51,346 nt of DNA from Planctomycetota bacterium (GCA_016872555.1 VGZO01000031.1:1-51346); one strand, 5' to 3'. Positions 15,201-24,310 are shown, numbered from the stretch's first letter. Translations and numbers: made by a program. Notes: a model not told the origin generated them from the letters alone.

Positions 15201-17706
15201 CGACGTGGTCGACCGGCTCGAGCGTTTCGCCGAGGCCTGCCGCGCCGAGCTCGGCGACTCGCTTACGCACCGCGTCGGCACCGGCACGCGCCCCCACGAC
15301 ACGCTGCCCGACCGACCGCCGCCCGCGGCGGCGCGCCCCGGGCGGCGGCCGAACATCATCTACGTGATGACCGACGACCAGGGCTACGGCGACATCGCCG
15401 CCCACGGCAACCCCGTGATCCGCACCCCGTCCCTCGACCGGCTCCACGCCGAGAGCGTGCGGCTGACCGAGTTTCACGCCAGCCCGACCTGCTCCCCCAC
15501 GCGCGCCGCGCTCCTGACCGGCCGCCACGAATTCCGCTCCGGCGTGACCCACACGATCCTCGAGCGCGAGCGGCTCGCTCCCGGGGCGACGACGCTGCCG
15601 GATTTGCTCCGCTCCGCCGGCTACGCGACCGGGATCTTCGGCAAGTGGCACCTCGGCGACGAGGACGACCGCCAGCCGGGGAAGCGCGGCTTCGACCGCG
15701 TCTTCATCCACGGCGCCGGAGGCATCGGCCAGAGCTATCCCGGGAGCTGCGGCGACGCGCCGGGCAACCGCTACGTCGATCCGGTGGTCCGCAGCGACGG
15801 CACGTTCGTGAAGACGAAGGGCTACTGCACCGGCGTGTTCTTCGACGCGGCACTGGAATGGATCGACTCGCGCCGTGGTTCGGGAGCCCCGTTCTTCTGT
15901 TATCTCACCCCCAACGCCCCCCACGGGCCGCTCGACTGCCCGCCGGGGAGCGACGAACCCTACCTCGCGGCGCTCGACGACCAGGGCCGCGCCGATCCCG
16001 GCAAGCGCGCCGCGATCGCGAAGTTCTACGGGATGATTGCGAATATCGACGCCAACGTCGGCCGGCTGCTCGCCAAGCTCGACGAGTGGGGGATCGCCGA
16101 CGACACGCTGGTGGTGTTCACGACCGACAATGGCTCCGCCACCGGCCACACCGTGTGGAACGCCGGGATGCGCGGCGCCAAGGGGAGCCCGTGGCGCGGC
16201 GGGACGCGCGTGCCGAGCCTGTGGCGCTGGCCGAAGACGCTGCCGGCCGGCGTCGACGTTCCGGCCGTCACCGCCCACATCGACGTCCTGCCGACGCTCT
16301 GCGAACTGGCCGGAGTCGAGATCCCCGCGGAAGTCGCCGGCCGGCTCGAGGGGCGGAGCCTCGTGCCGCTGCTGTTCGATCGGGGCGCGCCGTGGCCCGA
16401 CCGGGCGCTGTTCACCCACGTCGGCCGCTGGGAGCGCGGGAAGGCGGCCGACAGCGCCCTGGCCAACTGCCGGGTCCGCGAGGGGCGATGGAGCCTGGTC
16501 AACGTCGGCGGCCGCGACGAATCGTGGCAACTGTTCGACACCGCGGCCGATCCCGGCGAGACGACCGACCTGTCGGCCCGCGAGCCGGCGCTCCGTGCGC
16601 GGTTGATCACGACCTACCTCGACTGGTGGCGGAGCGTCCAGGGCGATCTGGTCAACGAAGACCGCGACGGTCCGGCGGAGAATCCGTTCAAGACGGCGTT
16701 CGTCCGCCAGTTCGGCGCCGAGGCGACGGCGGCGACCGTGAGCGCCGATGCGCCTCCGCCGCCGGCGCCCGCGCGGCAGTCGGCCGCGCAGCGCCGCAAG
16801 GCGAAGGAAGCGGCGGCAGCGCCGCCGCCGTCGCGCGCCGACGTCCCCTACGGCGACCATCCCAAGCAGGTGTTCCATTTCTGGTCGGCCCCCGGCGCGA
16901 GCGCCGCCGAGCCGGCGCCGCTGCTGTTGTTCATCCATGGCGGCGGCTGGAACGCCGGCGAGCATTTGAACGGCCTGGCGCCGATGCTTCCGGCGCTGCT
17001 CGACAAGGGGATTTCGGTGGCGAGCGTCGAGTACCGGTTCATCAAGGAGGCGATGGATGCCGGCATCGAGCCGCCGGTCCGGGCCCCGCTCCACGACGCG
17101 GCCCGCGCGCTCCAGACGATCCGGTACCGGGCGGCGGAATTCGCCATCGACCCCCGGCGCGTGGTCGCCAGCGGCGGGTCGGCGGGGGCGTGCACGAGCC
17201 TGTGGCTGGCGTTCCACGACGACCTCGCCGATCCGGCCGCCGCCGACCCGGTGGCCCGGCAGTCGACGCGCCTCCTTGGCGCCGCCGTCACCGGCGCCCA
17301 GACGACGCTCGATCCGGCGCAGATGAAGGCCTGGACCCCCAACAGCCGTTACGGCGGCCATGCCTTCGGCTTCATGAGGGATCCGCAGCAGCGCGACGCG
17401 CAGTTCGCCGAGTTCCTCGCGGCCCGGGAGCGGATCCTCCCCTGGATCGCCGAGTACTCGCCCTACGCGCTGGTCTCCGCCGACGATCCGCCCGTCGCCC
17501 TCTACTACGCCGCGCCGCCGGCCCTCGGCGAGGAGCAAAAGGACCCGACGCACACCGCCAACTTCGGCGTCAAGCTCGCCGAACGCCTCGCGGAGGTCGG
17601 CGTGGCGTGTGAACTGGTCCATCCCGGTGCCGCGGGCGTCCGCCATCCGACCGTCGAGGCGGCGATCGAAGGGATGCTCCTCGGGGAGCGGCCGGGGAAC
17701 CGCTGA
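12208..17706 (+). CDS. Giant triple sulfatase with C-terminal esterase
   Basis: One uninterrupted 1832-aa frame with four catalytic domains. Sulfatase A spans about 39-555 (LVILADDLGF, CWPSR with Cys85, GKWHVD, FASDNG). Sulfatase B spans 576-1035 (FADDLGYGD, CSASR with Cys623, GKWHLGHH, FTSDNG). Sulfatase C spans 1049-1490 (MTDDQGYGD, CSPTR with Cys1095, GKWHLGDE, FTTDNG). An alpha/beta hydrolase spans about 1548-1830 (HGGG from 1577, nucleophile Ser1658 in GGSAG), similar to BD-FAE/acetyl-xylan-type esterases. There is a single leader at the N-terminus; domains are joined by Pro/Ala-rich linkers such as PPAAAVPAPPG and PPPAAARPG with no internal signal peptides. Every sulfatase keeps its Cys, so all may be active if matured. 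Likely exported, acting on a polysaccharide with several sulfate positions plus ester groups (inference). Confidence 0.9.
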   Translation: MNRWRRRCGRMAALVAALVGAGATGDGGSPPARAADRPPDVLVILADDLGFSDVGAYGGEIATPQLDRLAAGGVRFTQGYSTSRCWPSRAALLTGYYAQSVNRDALPVGAGPAAGGGKGGNQGTRPRWAKLLPQLLAPAGYRAYHSGKWHVDGDPRASGFARSLDVGGKGQSNFFDATGITDGGQPITAGEDFYATTAIGDHAVSCLDEHLRDHAASPFFHYVAFTAPHFPLQAPAERIAAVGARYRAGWNAIQKERQGRIAAAGLVTTVPAAMEPAIGPPYQFPKAFEALGPGEIDRPLPWDSLTAEQREFQAGKMAIHAAMVESMDREIGRIIGRLEAAGRLANTLIIFASDNGASAEIMVRGEGHDRTAAPGSRPTFLCLGPGWSSCANTPFRRHKTWVHEGGIASPWIVHWPARIGTGGGLRTQPVHLIDVAPTVLEAAGIPPRDPPPAQPGGTVAVPPLQGRSFLRALADAAAPPAHESLWWCHEGHRAVRVGDWKLVAAKGDPWELYDLATDRCETHDRAGEQPERVAALARRWEETAAECAALAAEPPATVPPAAAVPAPPGSPRRPPNVVIVFADDLGYGDLGCYGGTRAATPHIDSIAREGTRCTDFHVAQPVCSASRAALLTGCYPNRVSIAGALGPSARHGIAAAETTLAELLAARGYATAAVGKWHLGHHPPFLPSRHGFDEYFGLPYSNDMWPHHPEAKPGSYPPLPLFDGETVVDADVGPEDQATLTARYTARAVDFLERVGRGDKPFFLYLAHSMPHVPLFAGEAHRGKSADGLYGDVLTEIDASVGALLGALERTGHADDTLVIFTSDNGPWLSYGDHGGSAGDLREGKGTVFEGGVRVPCVARLPGVIPAGSTCTAPLMTIDLLPSIAALTGAALPHDAAGRCLVGGRPIDGQDRLASLRGAADPRAAEASYGFWYADNQLQAVRQGNWKLMLPHTARTMAGQEPGAGGTPGKYKALPVERMLFDLDADPGERHDAAAAHPDVVDRLERFAEACRAELGDSLTHRVGTGTRPHDTLPDRPPPAAARPGRRPNIIYVMTDDQGYGDIAAHGNPVIRTPSLDRLHAESVRLTEFHASPTCSPTRAALLTGRHEFRSGVTHTILERERLAPGATTLPDLLRSAGYATGIFGKWHLGDEDDRQPGKRGFDRVFIHGAGGIGQSYPGSCGDAPGNRYVDPVVRSDGTFVKTKGYCTGVFFDAALEWIDSRRGSGAPFFCYLTPNAPHGPLDCPPGSDEPYLAALDDQGRADPGKRAAIAKFYGMIANIDANVGRLLAKLDEWGIADDTLVVFTTDNGSATGHTVWNAGMRGAKGSPWRGGTRVPSLWRWPKTLPAGVDVPAVTAHIDVLPTLCELAGVEIPAEVAGRLEGRSLVPLLFDRGAPWPDRALFTHVGRWERGKAADSALANCRVREGRWSLVNVGGRDESWQLFDTAADPGETTDLSAREPALRARLITTYLDWWRSVQGDLVNEDRDGPAENPFKTAFVRQFGAEATAATVSADAPPPPAPARQSAAQRRKAKEAAAAPPPSRADVPYGDHPKQVFHFWSAPGASAAEPAPLLLFIHGGGWNAGEHLNGLAPMLPALLDKGISVASVEYRFIKEAMDAGIEPPVRAPLHDAARALQTIRYRAAEFAIDPRRVVASGGSAGACTSLWLAFHDDLADPAAADPVARQSTRLLGAAVTGAQTTLDPAQMKAWTPNSRYGGHAFGFMRDPQQRDAQFAEFLAARERILPWIAEYSPYALVSADDPPVALYYAAPPALGEEQKDPTHTANFGVKLAERLAEVGVACELVHPGAAGVRHPTVEAAIEGMLLGERPGNR

Positions 17707-17728
17707 AGCCTCCGTGGAGAACCGCCGC

Positions 17729-20713
17729 ATGAGCCGTTCGATCCCGCTGCTCGCCGCCGCGGTGTGCTGCGCGCTCCAGGCAGTGCCGGTGGCCGCGGCC
17801 CCCGCGGCCCGGCCGCCGAACGTCGTCTTCTTCCTCTGCGACGACCTCGGCACGGGGGACCTCGGCTGCCTCGGCGCCGGGGAGATCCGCACGCCGCACA
17901 TCGACGCGCTGTTCGCCCGCGGCACGGTGCTCGCCCGCCACTGGGCCGGCAGCGCCGTCTGCGCGCCGAGCCGCTGCGTGCTCATGACCGGCCGGCATCC
18001 GGGCCACGGCGCGGTGCGCAGCAACCGCGAGGTCAAACCCGAAGGGCAGGCGCCGCTCCCCCCGGGCACGACGACGCTCGCCGGCCTGTTTCGCGCCGCC
18101 GGCTACGCCACCGGCGCGTTCGGGAAGTGGGGCCTGGGGGCGCCGGGGAGCGGCTCCGAGCCGCTCGACTGCGGCTTCGAGCGGTTCTTCGGCTACAACT
18201 GCCAGCGCGAGGCCCATACCTATTACCCGCAGCATCTGTGGAGCGACCGCCAGCGCGTCGCGGTCGACAATCCCGCCGTCCCGCGCGGGGGTACGGTGCC
18301 GGCCGATCCCCCTCCGGGACGCGAGGCGTTTGCCCCCTTCCTCGGCACGACCTACTCGGCCGACCTGATCGCCGAGCAGCAGTTGGCGTTCGTCCGCGCC
18401 CACGCCGCCGAGCCGTTTTTTCTCTACGTCCCGACGACGGTGCCCCACGTCGCCCTCCAGGTGCCCGCCGACGAACCGTCGCTGGCGGAGTACGAGCGCG
18501 TCTTCGCCGACGAGACCCCCTACCTCGGCGGCAAGGGCTACGTTCCCTGCCGCCGGCCGCTGGCGACGTTTGCGGCGATGGTCACGCGGCTCGACCGTGA
18601 GGTCGGACGGCTGGTCGCCCTCCTCGGCGAGCTGGGCCTGGCCGACGACACGATCTTCGTGTTCACCAGCGACAACGGCGCGACGATGCCGGGCGTCGGT
18701 GGGTTGGACACGCCGCGGCTGCGGAGCAACGGGGCGCTGCGCGACTGGAAGGGCTCGCCATACGAAGGGGGCCTGCGCGTGCCGACGGCGGTCGTCTGGC
18801 CCGGGCGGATCCCCGCCGGCCGGCGGATCGAGACACCGACCGGCTGCGAAGACTGGCTGCCGACGCTCCTCGACCTGGCCGGGCTCGGTGACCGGATTCC
18901 CGCCGGGCTCGACGGCACGAGCCTCGCGGGGCCGCTCACCGGCGCCGCGCCAGCGCCCGCGGAGCGGATCCTGTACCGCGAGCTCACCGAGGCGCGCTGG
19001 CAGGCGGTCCTCGCCACCGGCCGCGACGGAGAGTGGAAGGCGATCCGCCGCGCTGCCGGCCGCGACCGCGCCGACGAGGCGCGGCCGACCGAGCTCTACG
19101 ACCTCGCGGCCGATCCCGGCGAGGCACACGACCTGGCAGCGGCGCGGCCGGAGATCGTCGCCCGTCTCGAGGCGCTCCTCGACCGAGAGCACGTTCCCCA
19201 TCCCGACTGGCCGCTGCCGTTCGCCGACGCCGCTGCCCGCGCCCGGCGCGGCGCCGGCACCGGTCGGCGTCCCAACATCCTGTTGGTCGTCGTCGACGAC
19301 CAGTCGCCGTTCGACCTGCGCTGCTACGACCCCGCCTCGCGCCTCGAGACGCCGGTCATCGACCGGCTGGCGCGCGGGGGGATGGTGATCGACGCCGCCT
19401 ACCACATGGGGTCGTTCTCCGGGGCGGTGTGCACGCCGAGCCGCCACATGCTGATGACCGGGCGAACACTGTGGCACCTCCCGATCGGCCCCGGCGGCCG
19501 CCGCGCGGCGCCCGCCGGGCCCGCGCGCTGTCCCCCCGACATCGCCGAGCAGTCGCTGGCCGCCGTCTTCAACCGGGCCGGCTACGACACGATGCGGACC
19601 TGCAAGCAGGGCAACAGCTACGAGGGGGCCGACCGGCTGTTCACGACGCGGCGCGACGCCACGAAGCGCGGCGGCTCGGCCGACGACGGGAGCGCTTGGC
19701 ACGCCGAGCAGGTGCTCGCCTGGCTCGACGGGCGCGCGGCGGCGGGCGACGACGATCCGTTTTTCGTCTTCTTCGGCTTCTCCCATCCCCACGACACGCG
19801 CGACGGCACGCCGGAGCTCCTCGCCCGCTACGGCGCCTCCAACCACGCCGACCCTGCCACGCTCCCGGCGCCCGGGGCCCGTGCGCCGCCGCTGCCGGTC
19901 AACTGGCTCCCGCGCCATCCCTTCGACGACACCGACATGCGCGTCCGCGACGAGATCGCCGTCAGCGGCGTGTGGGAGCGGCGCGACGAGCGCACGATCC
20001 GCAACGAGATCGGCAGGCAGTTCGCCTGCAGTGCGAACATCGACGCCCAGCTCGGCCGCGTCCTCGACCGGCTCGAGGCGACCGGGCAGCTGGCCGACAC
20101 GTGGGTGATCTACACCTCCGACCATGGCATCGCCATCGGCCGGCACGGCCTCCAGGGGAAGCAGAACCTCTACGAGCACACCTGGCGCGTCCCGCTGGTC
20201 GTGAAGGGGCCAGGCGTCCGCCCCGGGTCGCGTGCCCCTGGCAACGTCTACCTCCTCGACCTGCTGGCCACGGCCTGCGACATCGCCGGCATCCTCGTCC
20301 CCGCGACGAACGAGGGGCGGAGCTTCCTCCCGGTGCTCCGCGGCGAGGTCGACCGGGTGCGCGACCGCCTCTACGGCGCCTACTGCGGCGGGGCGAAGCC
20401 CGGGATCCGCAGCCTCAGACGCGGCGACTGGAAGCTGGTCAAGTACCAGTCCGGCCCCGCGGCGGTCGTCGAAACGCAGCTCTTCGACCTCGCCGCCAAT
20501 CCGCACGAACTGCTCGCCGAGCATGCTGGGGCCGAGGTCACGGCGCTCACGGGGCGCTTTGGCCGGGTGCCCGGTGGCAACCGGGCCGCCGACCCGGCCG
20601 TCGCGAATGTGCGTGCGGAACTGGAGCGGGAATTGCTCGCCGAGATGGAGCGGCTCGACGACCCGTTCCGGTTCGCCGACCAGCCGGCCCCGGCCGGCAA
20701 GGAGACGCGATGA
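17729..20713 (+). CDS. Secreted double sulfatase
   Basis: 994 aa. MSRSIPLLAAAVCCALQAV is a clear signal peptide with GTGGAG just before it, so ATG 17729 is preferred over the longer frame that opens at 17609 inside the previous gene. Sulfatase 1: NVVFFLCDDLG, CAPSR with Cys78, GKWGLG and FTSDNG (arylsulfatase-A-like). Sulfatase 2 begins at Asn516: NILLVVVDDQ, CTPSR with Cys568, YTSDHGIAIGRHG. The second belongs to a different subfamily: its GKWH position reads CKQGNSYEG. The two domains are joined by a short Ala/Arg/Gly linker. The gene lies 22 nt after the triple sulfatase and overlaps the next start by 4 nt (ATGA), so translation is coupled. Confidence 0.88.
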   Translation: MSRSIPLLAAAVCCALQAVPVAAAPAARPPNVVFFLCDDLGTGDLGCLGAGEIRTPHIDALFARGTVLARHWAGSAVCAPSRCVLMTGRHPGHGAVRSNREVKPEGQAPLPPGTTTLAGLFRAAGYATGAFGKWGLGAPGSGSEPLDCGFERFFGYNCQREAHTYYPQHLWSDRQRVAVDNPAVPRGGTVPADPPPGREAFAPFLGTTYSADLIAEQQLAFVRAHAAEPFFLYVPTTVPHVALQVPADEPSLAEYERVFADETPYLGGKGYVPCRRPLATFAAMVTRLDREVGRLVALLGELGLADDTIFVFTSDNGATMPGVGGLDTPRLRSNGALRDWKGSPYEGGLRVPTAVVWPGRIPAGRRIETPTGCEDWLPTLLDLAGLGDRIPAGLDGTSLAGPLTGAAPAPAERILYRELTEARWQAVLATGRDGEWKAIRRAAGRDRADEARPTELYDLAADPGEAHDLAAARPEIVARLEALLDREHVPHPDWPLPFADAAARARRGAGTGRRPNILLVVVDDQSPFDLRCYDPASRLETPVIDRLARGGMVIDAAYHMGSFSGAVCTPSRHMLMTGRTLWHLPIGPGGRRAAPAGPARCPPDIAEQSLAAVFNRAGYDTMRTCKQGNSYEGADRLFTTRRDATKRGGSADDGSAWHAEQVLAWLDGRAAAGDDDPFFVFFGFSHPHDTRDGTPELLARYGASNHADPATLPAPGARAPPLPVNWLPRHPFDDTDMRVRDEIAVSGVWERRDERTIRNEIGRQFACSANIDAQLGRVLDRLEATGQLADTWVIYTSDHGIAIGRHGLQGKQNLYEHTWRVPLVVKGPGVRPGSRAPGNVYLLDLLATACDIAGILVPATNEGRSFLPVLRGEVDRVRDRLYGAYCGGAKPGIRSLRRGDWKLVKYQSGPAAVVETQLFDLAANPHELLAEHAGAEVTALTGRFGRVPGGNRAADPAVANVRAELERELLAEMERLDDPFRFADQPAPAGKETR

Positions 20714-23700
20714 GGATTCCCCGGGCGCTGTTTACCTGCGCGGCGGTGCTGCTCGTGGCCGTGCCGGCCGCGGCTGCCGAGCGGCCCAATATCCTCTGGC
20801 TCGTCGCCGAGGATCTCCCCCCGCGCCTCGGCTGCTACGGCGACGCCCTCGCCCGCACCCCGGTGCTCGACCGGTTGGCCGCCGAGGGGGTCGTCTTCGA
20901 GCGCTGCTATGCGCAGCCGGTCTGCGCGCCGTCGCGGTTCACGCTCGTCACCGGGCTGCCGGCCGCCGCCTGCGGGCCGGCCCAGCACATGCGCGCAAGC
21001 GCCACGCTTCCCCCGGGCGTCGCCGGCTTTCCCGAGCTGCTGCGCCGCGCCGGCTACCACGCCACCAACAACGCCAAGACCGACTACAACACCGCGCTCG
21101 ATCTCGCCGCGACCTGGGACGCCTCGTCGAAGCGCGCCACCTACCGCGATCGGGCCGATCCACGGCGCCCGTTCTTCGCCGTCTTCAACCACGAGACGAC
21201 CCACGAGAGCTGTCTGTTTCCCGAGACCGACGAGCTGCCGTTCGCGGCCACGCCGCCGGCGGCGGTGACGCTCCCCCCCTACCTGCCCGACACGCCCGAG
21301 CTGCGCGCCGACCTGGCACGGCAGTATGACCGGATCGCGCTGCTCGACCGGCAGATCGCCGAGAAGCTCGCCGAGCTCGAGGCGTCGGGGGAGTCCGACG
21401 ACACGATCGTGTTCTTCTACGGCGACAACGGCGGCGTCCTTCCGCGGAGCAAGCGCTTCCTCCATTCCAGCGGCACGCGCGTGCCGTTGATCGTGCGCTT
21501 CCCGCCGAAGTGGGCCCACCTCGCCCCCGCGGCGCCGGGGAGCCGGATCGCCGACCCCGTCGGCTTCGTCGACTTCGCGCCGACCGTGCTGGCGCTCGCC
21601 GGCGTGCCGATCCCGGAAGCGCTCGCCGGCCGGCCGTTCGCCGGGCCGTCCCGCGTTGCCAACGAGTACGTGTTCACCACGCGCGACCGGATGGACGAAC
21701 GGCTCGACATGGTCCGCGCGGTGATGGACCGGCGCTGGCTCTACATCCGCAACTTCCGCCCCGACCTCCCCTTCGTCCAGCCGCTGGCCTACATGTTCCG
21801 CGCCCGCGGCTACCGCTCGTGGGCCCGGGAGGCCCGCGCCGGCACGCTCACCGCCGCCACGGCAGCTTACTGGGGCGAGAAGCCGACCGAGGAACTGTAC
21901 GACATCGATGCCGACCCCGGCAGCACGGTGAACCTCGCCGCCGATCCGGCGCACGCCGCGACGCTCGAGCGCCTCCGCGGGGCGCTCCGCGGGCAGATGC
22001 GCCGGATCCGCGACAACGGCCTCGTTCCCGAGGGCTCGGCGTCCGAGGGGTTCGCCGCCGCCCGTGACGAAGACCGGTTCCCGGCGGTGCGCGCGCTCGA
22101 CGCCGCCTGGCTGGCGGCCGAGCGCGACGCGGAGGCGCTCCCGCGCCTCGCGGCACTCGGTGCCGATTCCGCCGAGCCGGTCCGCTGGTGGGCCGCGCAG
22201 GGGCTGGCGATGCTCGCCAAGCGCGCCGGTCGCGATGCCGACCTCCAGGGTCGCCTCGCCGCGGCGCTGCGCCCGCTCCTCGACGACCCGAGCGGTCCGG
22301 TCCAGGTGGCCGCCGCCGAGGGGCTCGCCGCAGCCGGTGCGGTGCCCGAGGCCCTGGCGGCACTCGGTCGGCGGATCGAGGGGCCCGATCCGTGGTGCGC
22401 CGTCGCGGCCGGCAACGTCGTCGACCGGCTCGGCAGGACCGCGGCGCCGCTCGCGCCGGTCCTCGCCCGGTTCCTCGCCCGGCCCGAACAGGACCCCGCG
22501 GAGAAGCGCCCCGCCGCCGTCCGTTACCCCGGCGACATCGCCGCCCATGCCCTGGCGGTGATCCGCGGCGAGACCGAGGCGCTCGAATACCCGCCACCGG
22601 CGGCCTCGGCCGCCGCGCACGACGCGACCGGCGCGCCGTGGAACGTCGTGTTCATCCTCGCCGACGACCTCGGCTGGACCGACCTGGCGGTGCAGGGCTC
22701 GGGCTACTACCGGACGCCGGCGCTCGATCGCCTCGCGGCCGACGGAATGCGGTTCTTGTCGCACCACTCCTGCCCCAACTGCCAGCCGACCCGTGCGGCG
22801 CTCCTCTCCGGCCAGTACCCGCCACGGACCGGCGTCTACACCGTCGGCGGCATCGACCGGTTCGATTGGTCGGCACGGCCGCTACGGCCGGTCGACAACG
22901 TCGTCAAGCTGCCGCTCGACCGCCAGACGCTCGCCGACGCCCTGCGCGGGGCGGGGCGGGCCACCGCACTGTTCGGCAAGTGGCACCTCGGCGACGACGA
23001 CGACCACCATCCGCTGGCCCGCGGGTTCGACGAGGCGCTGGTGACAATGGGGAAGCACTTCGGCTTCGTGACCAAGCCGCCGGTCGACCATCCCGAAGGG
23101 GAGTACCTCGCCGACTTCCTCACCGACCGGGCCTGCGACTTCATCCGCCGCCATGCGGCGGAGCCGTTCTTCCTCTACGTCCCGCACTTCGCCGTCCACG
23201 GGCCCCACGACGCCAAGGAGGATCTCGTCGCGCGGTTCCGCGACCTCCCCGCCGTCGGCGGCCACCACGACCCGGTCTACGCGGCGATGATCGCCAGCGT
23301 CGACGAGAGCGTGGCGCGAATCCGCCGCCAGCTCGAGGAGTCGGGGATCGCGCGGCGCACGGTGGTGATCTTCTCGAGCGACAATGGCGGCGTCGGTGGC
23401 TACGTCCGCGAGGGGCTCCGCGAGTCGGGTGGCGTGACCGACAACCTTCCCCTGCGGAGCGGCAAGGGGAGCCTCTACGAAGGGGGCACGCGCGTCCCGC
23501 TGCTCGTCTCCTGGCCCGGGGTCACGCCGGCCGGCGCGACCTGCAGCGTCCCGACGATCCACGTCGACGTGTTCCCCACGCTCCTGGAGATCGCCGGCGC
23601 GCGGCCACCGGCGCAGCGGCTCGACGGCGTGAGTCTCGTGCCCCTGCTCCGTGATCCCCGGGCGACGCTCGACCGCGACGGGATCTACCAGCATTTCCCC

Positions 23701-23994
23701 GGCTACCTCGGCGCCGACGAGCGCCGTGGCACGTGGCGGACGACCCCGGTCGGTTCGATCATCGCCGGCGACTGGAAGCTGCTCGAGTTCTTCGAGGATG
23801 GCCGCCTCGAGCTCTACGACCTCGCCGCCGACCCCGGCGAAACGCGGAACCTCGCCGAGCGCGAGCCGGCCCGTGCCGCCGACTTGCACCGCCGGCTGGT
23901 GGCATGGCGGGAGCGGGTCGGCGCGAAGCTGCCGACGGCCAACGAGCGCGCCGCGCCCGCACGCCCCGCGAAGGCCGGTGCGGCGGGCGACTGA
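20710..23994 (+). CDS. Sulfatase, HEAT-like repeats and second sulfatase in one chain
   Basis: 1094 aa with signal peptide (LFTCAAVLLVAVPAAAA). Sulfatase 1 covers about 22-450: NILWLVAEDLPPRLGC, CAPSR with Cys72, FYGDNGG. It is compact, and its substrate loop reads NNAKTDYN in place of GKWH. Residues about 465-615 are Ala/Leu-rich helical repeats (VRWWAAQGLAML, VQVAAAEGLAAAG) of HEAT type, a probable binding or spacer module. Sulfatase 2 runs from Asn645 to the end: NVVFILADDLGWTD, CQPTR with Cys691, GKWHLGDDDD, FSSDNGG, then a C-terminal Ala/Pro tail. The ATG overlaps the previous stop. It is the last gene of the sulfatase run; a 316-nt gap to the chitinase follows. Confidence 0.88.
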   Translation: MRIPRALFTCAAVLLVAVPAAAAERPNILWLVAEDLPPRLGCYGDALARTPVLDRLAAEGVVFERCYAQPVCAPSRFTLVTGLPAAACGPAQHMRASATLPPGVAGFPELLRRAGYHATNNAKTDYNTALDLAATWDASSKRATYRDRADPRRPFFAVFNHETTHESCLFPETDELPFAATPPAAVTLPPYLPDTPELRADLARQYDRIALLDRQIAEKLAELEASGESDDTIVFFYGDNGGVLPRSKRFLHSSGTRVPLIVRFPPKWAHLAPAAPGSRIADPVGFVDFAPTVLALAGVPIPEALAGRPFAGPSRVANEYVFTTRDRMDERLDMVRAVMDRRWLYIRNFRPDLPFVQPLAYMFRARGYRSWAREARAGTLTAATAAYWGEKPTEELYDIDADPGSTVNLAADPAHAATLERLRGALRGQMRRIRDNGLVPEGSASEGFAAARDEDRFPAVRALDAAWLAAERDAEALPRLAALGADSAEPVRWWAAQGLAMLAKRAGRDADLQGRLAAALRPLLDDPSGPVQVAAAEGLAAAGAVPEALAALGRRIEGPDPWCAVAAGNVVDRLGRTAAPLAPVLARFLARPEQDPAEKRPAAVRYPGDIAAHALAVIRGETEALEYPPPAASAAAHDATGAPWNVVFILADDLGWTDLAVQGSGYYRTPALDRLAADGMRFLSHHSCPNCQPTRAALLSGQYPPRTGVYTVGGIDRFDWSARPLRPVDNVVKLPLDRQTLADALRGAGRATALFGKWHLGDDDDHHPLARGFDEALVTMGKHFGFVTKPPVDHPEGEYLADFLTDRACDFIRRHAAEPFFLYVPHFAVHGPHDAKEDLVARFRDLPAVGGHHDPVYAAMIASVDESVARIRRQLEESGIARRTVVIFSSDNGGVGGYVREGLRESGGVTDNLPLRSGKGSLYEGGTRVPLLVSWPGVTPAGATCSVPTIHVDVFPTLLEIAGARPPAQRLDGVSLVPLLRDPRATLDRDGIYQHFPGYLGADERRGTWRTTPVGSIIAGDWKLLEFFEDGRLELYDLAADPGETRNLAEREPARAADLHRRLVAWRERVGAKLPTANERAAPARPAKAGAAGD

Positions 23995-24310
23995 CGCCGC
24001 CGCCACGCCGGGATTCAACGCGACACCGCGCCGAATCTGCGCGCCTGTTGCTTGCGGCGGTGGCGAACGGGTGTAGGAATGGAGGAACCGGTCCGGGAGC
24101 GTGGCGCGTGGGGGCAGCCGCTCTGGAAGGTGGACCGGTCTCTTCTCCTGTCCGGAACTCCATCCATGAACGGAGGCCCCCATATTCTCGCGCGCATGGT
24201 TCCACGGTCGATTCTTCGGCAATGACGACGCCGCCCCCCGCAGCGGGGCGGCTCCCCGGGCGACGCGGCAGCAGCGACGCTCGGCGACCCGCCTCGCGGG
24301 CCGGGAACGG

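Noticed and set aside
13480-18069. 1529-aa minus-strand open frame across the sulfatases
   Set aside because: Arg/Ala/Val/Gly-rich antisense shadow of the giant sulfatase gene caused by high GC at third positions; no domain, start context or homology pattern.
19033-20709. N-terminal extension of the last sulfatase gene
   Set aside because: Arg-rich nonsense overlapping the double sulfatase; a perfect signal peptide begins at ATG 20710.
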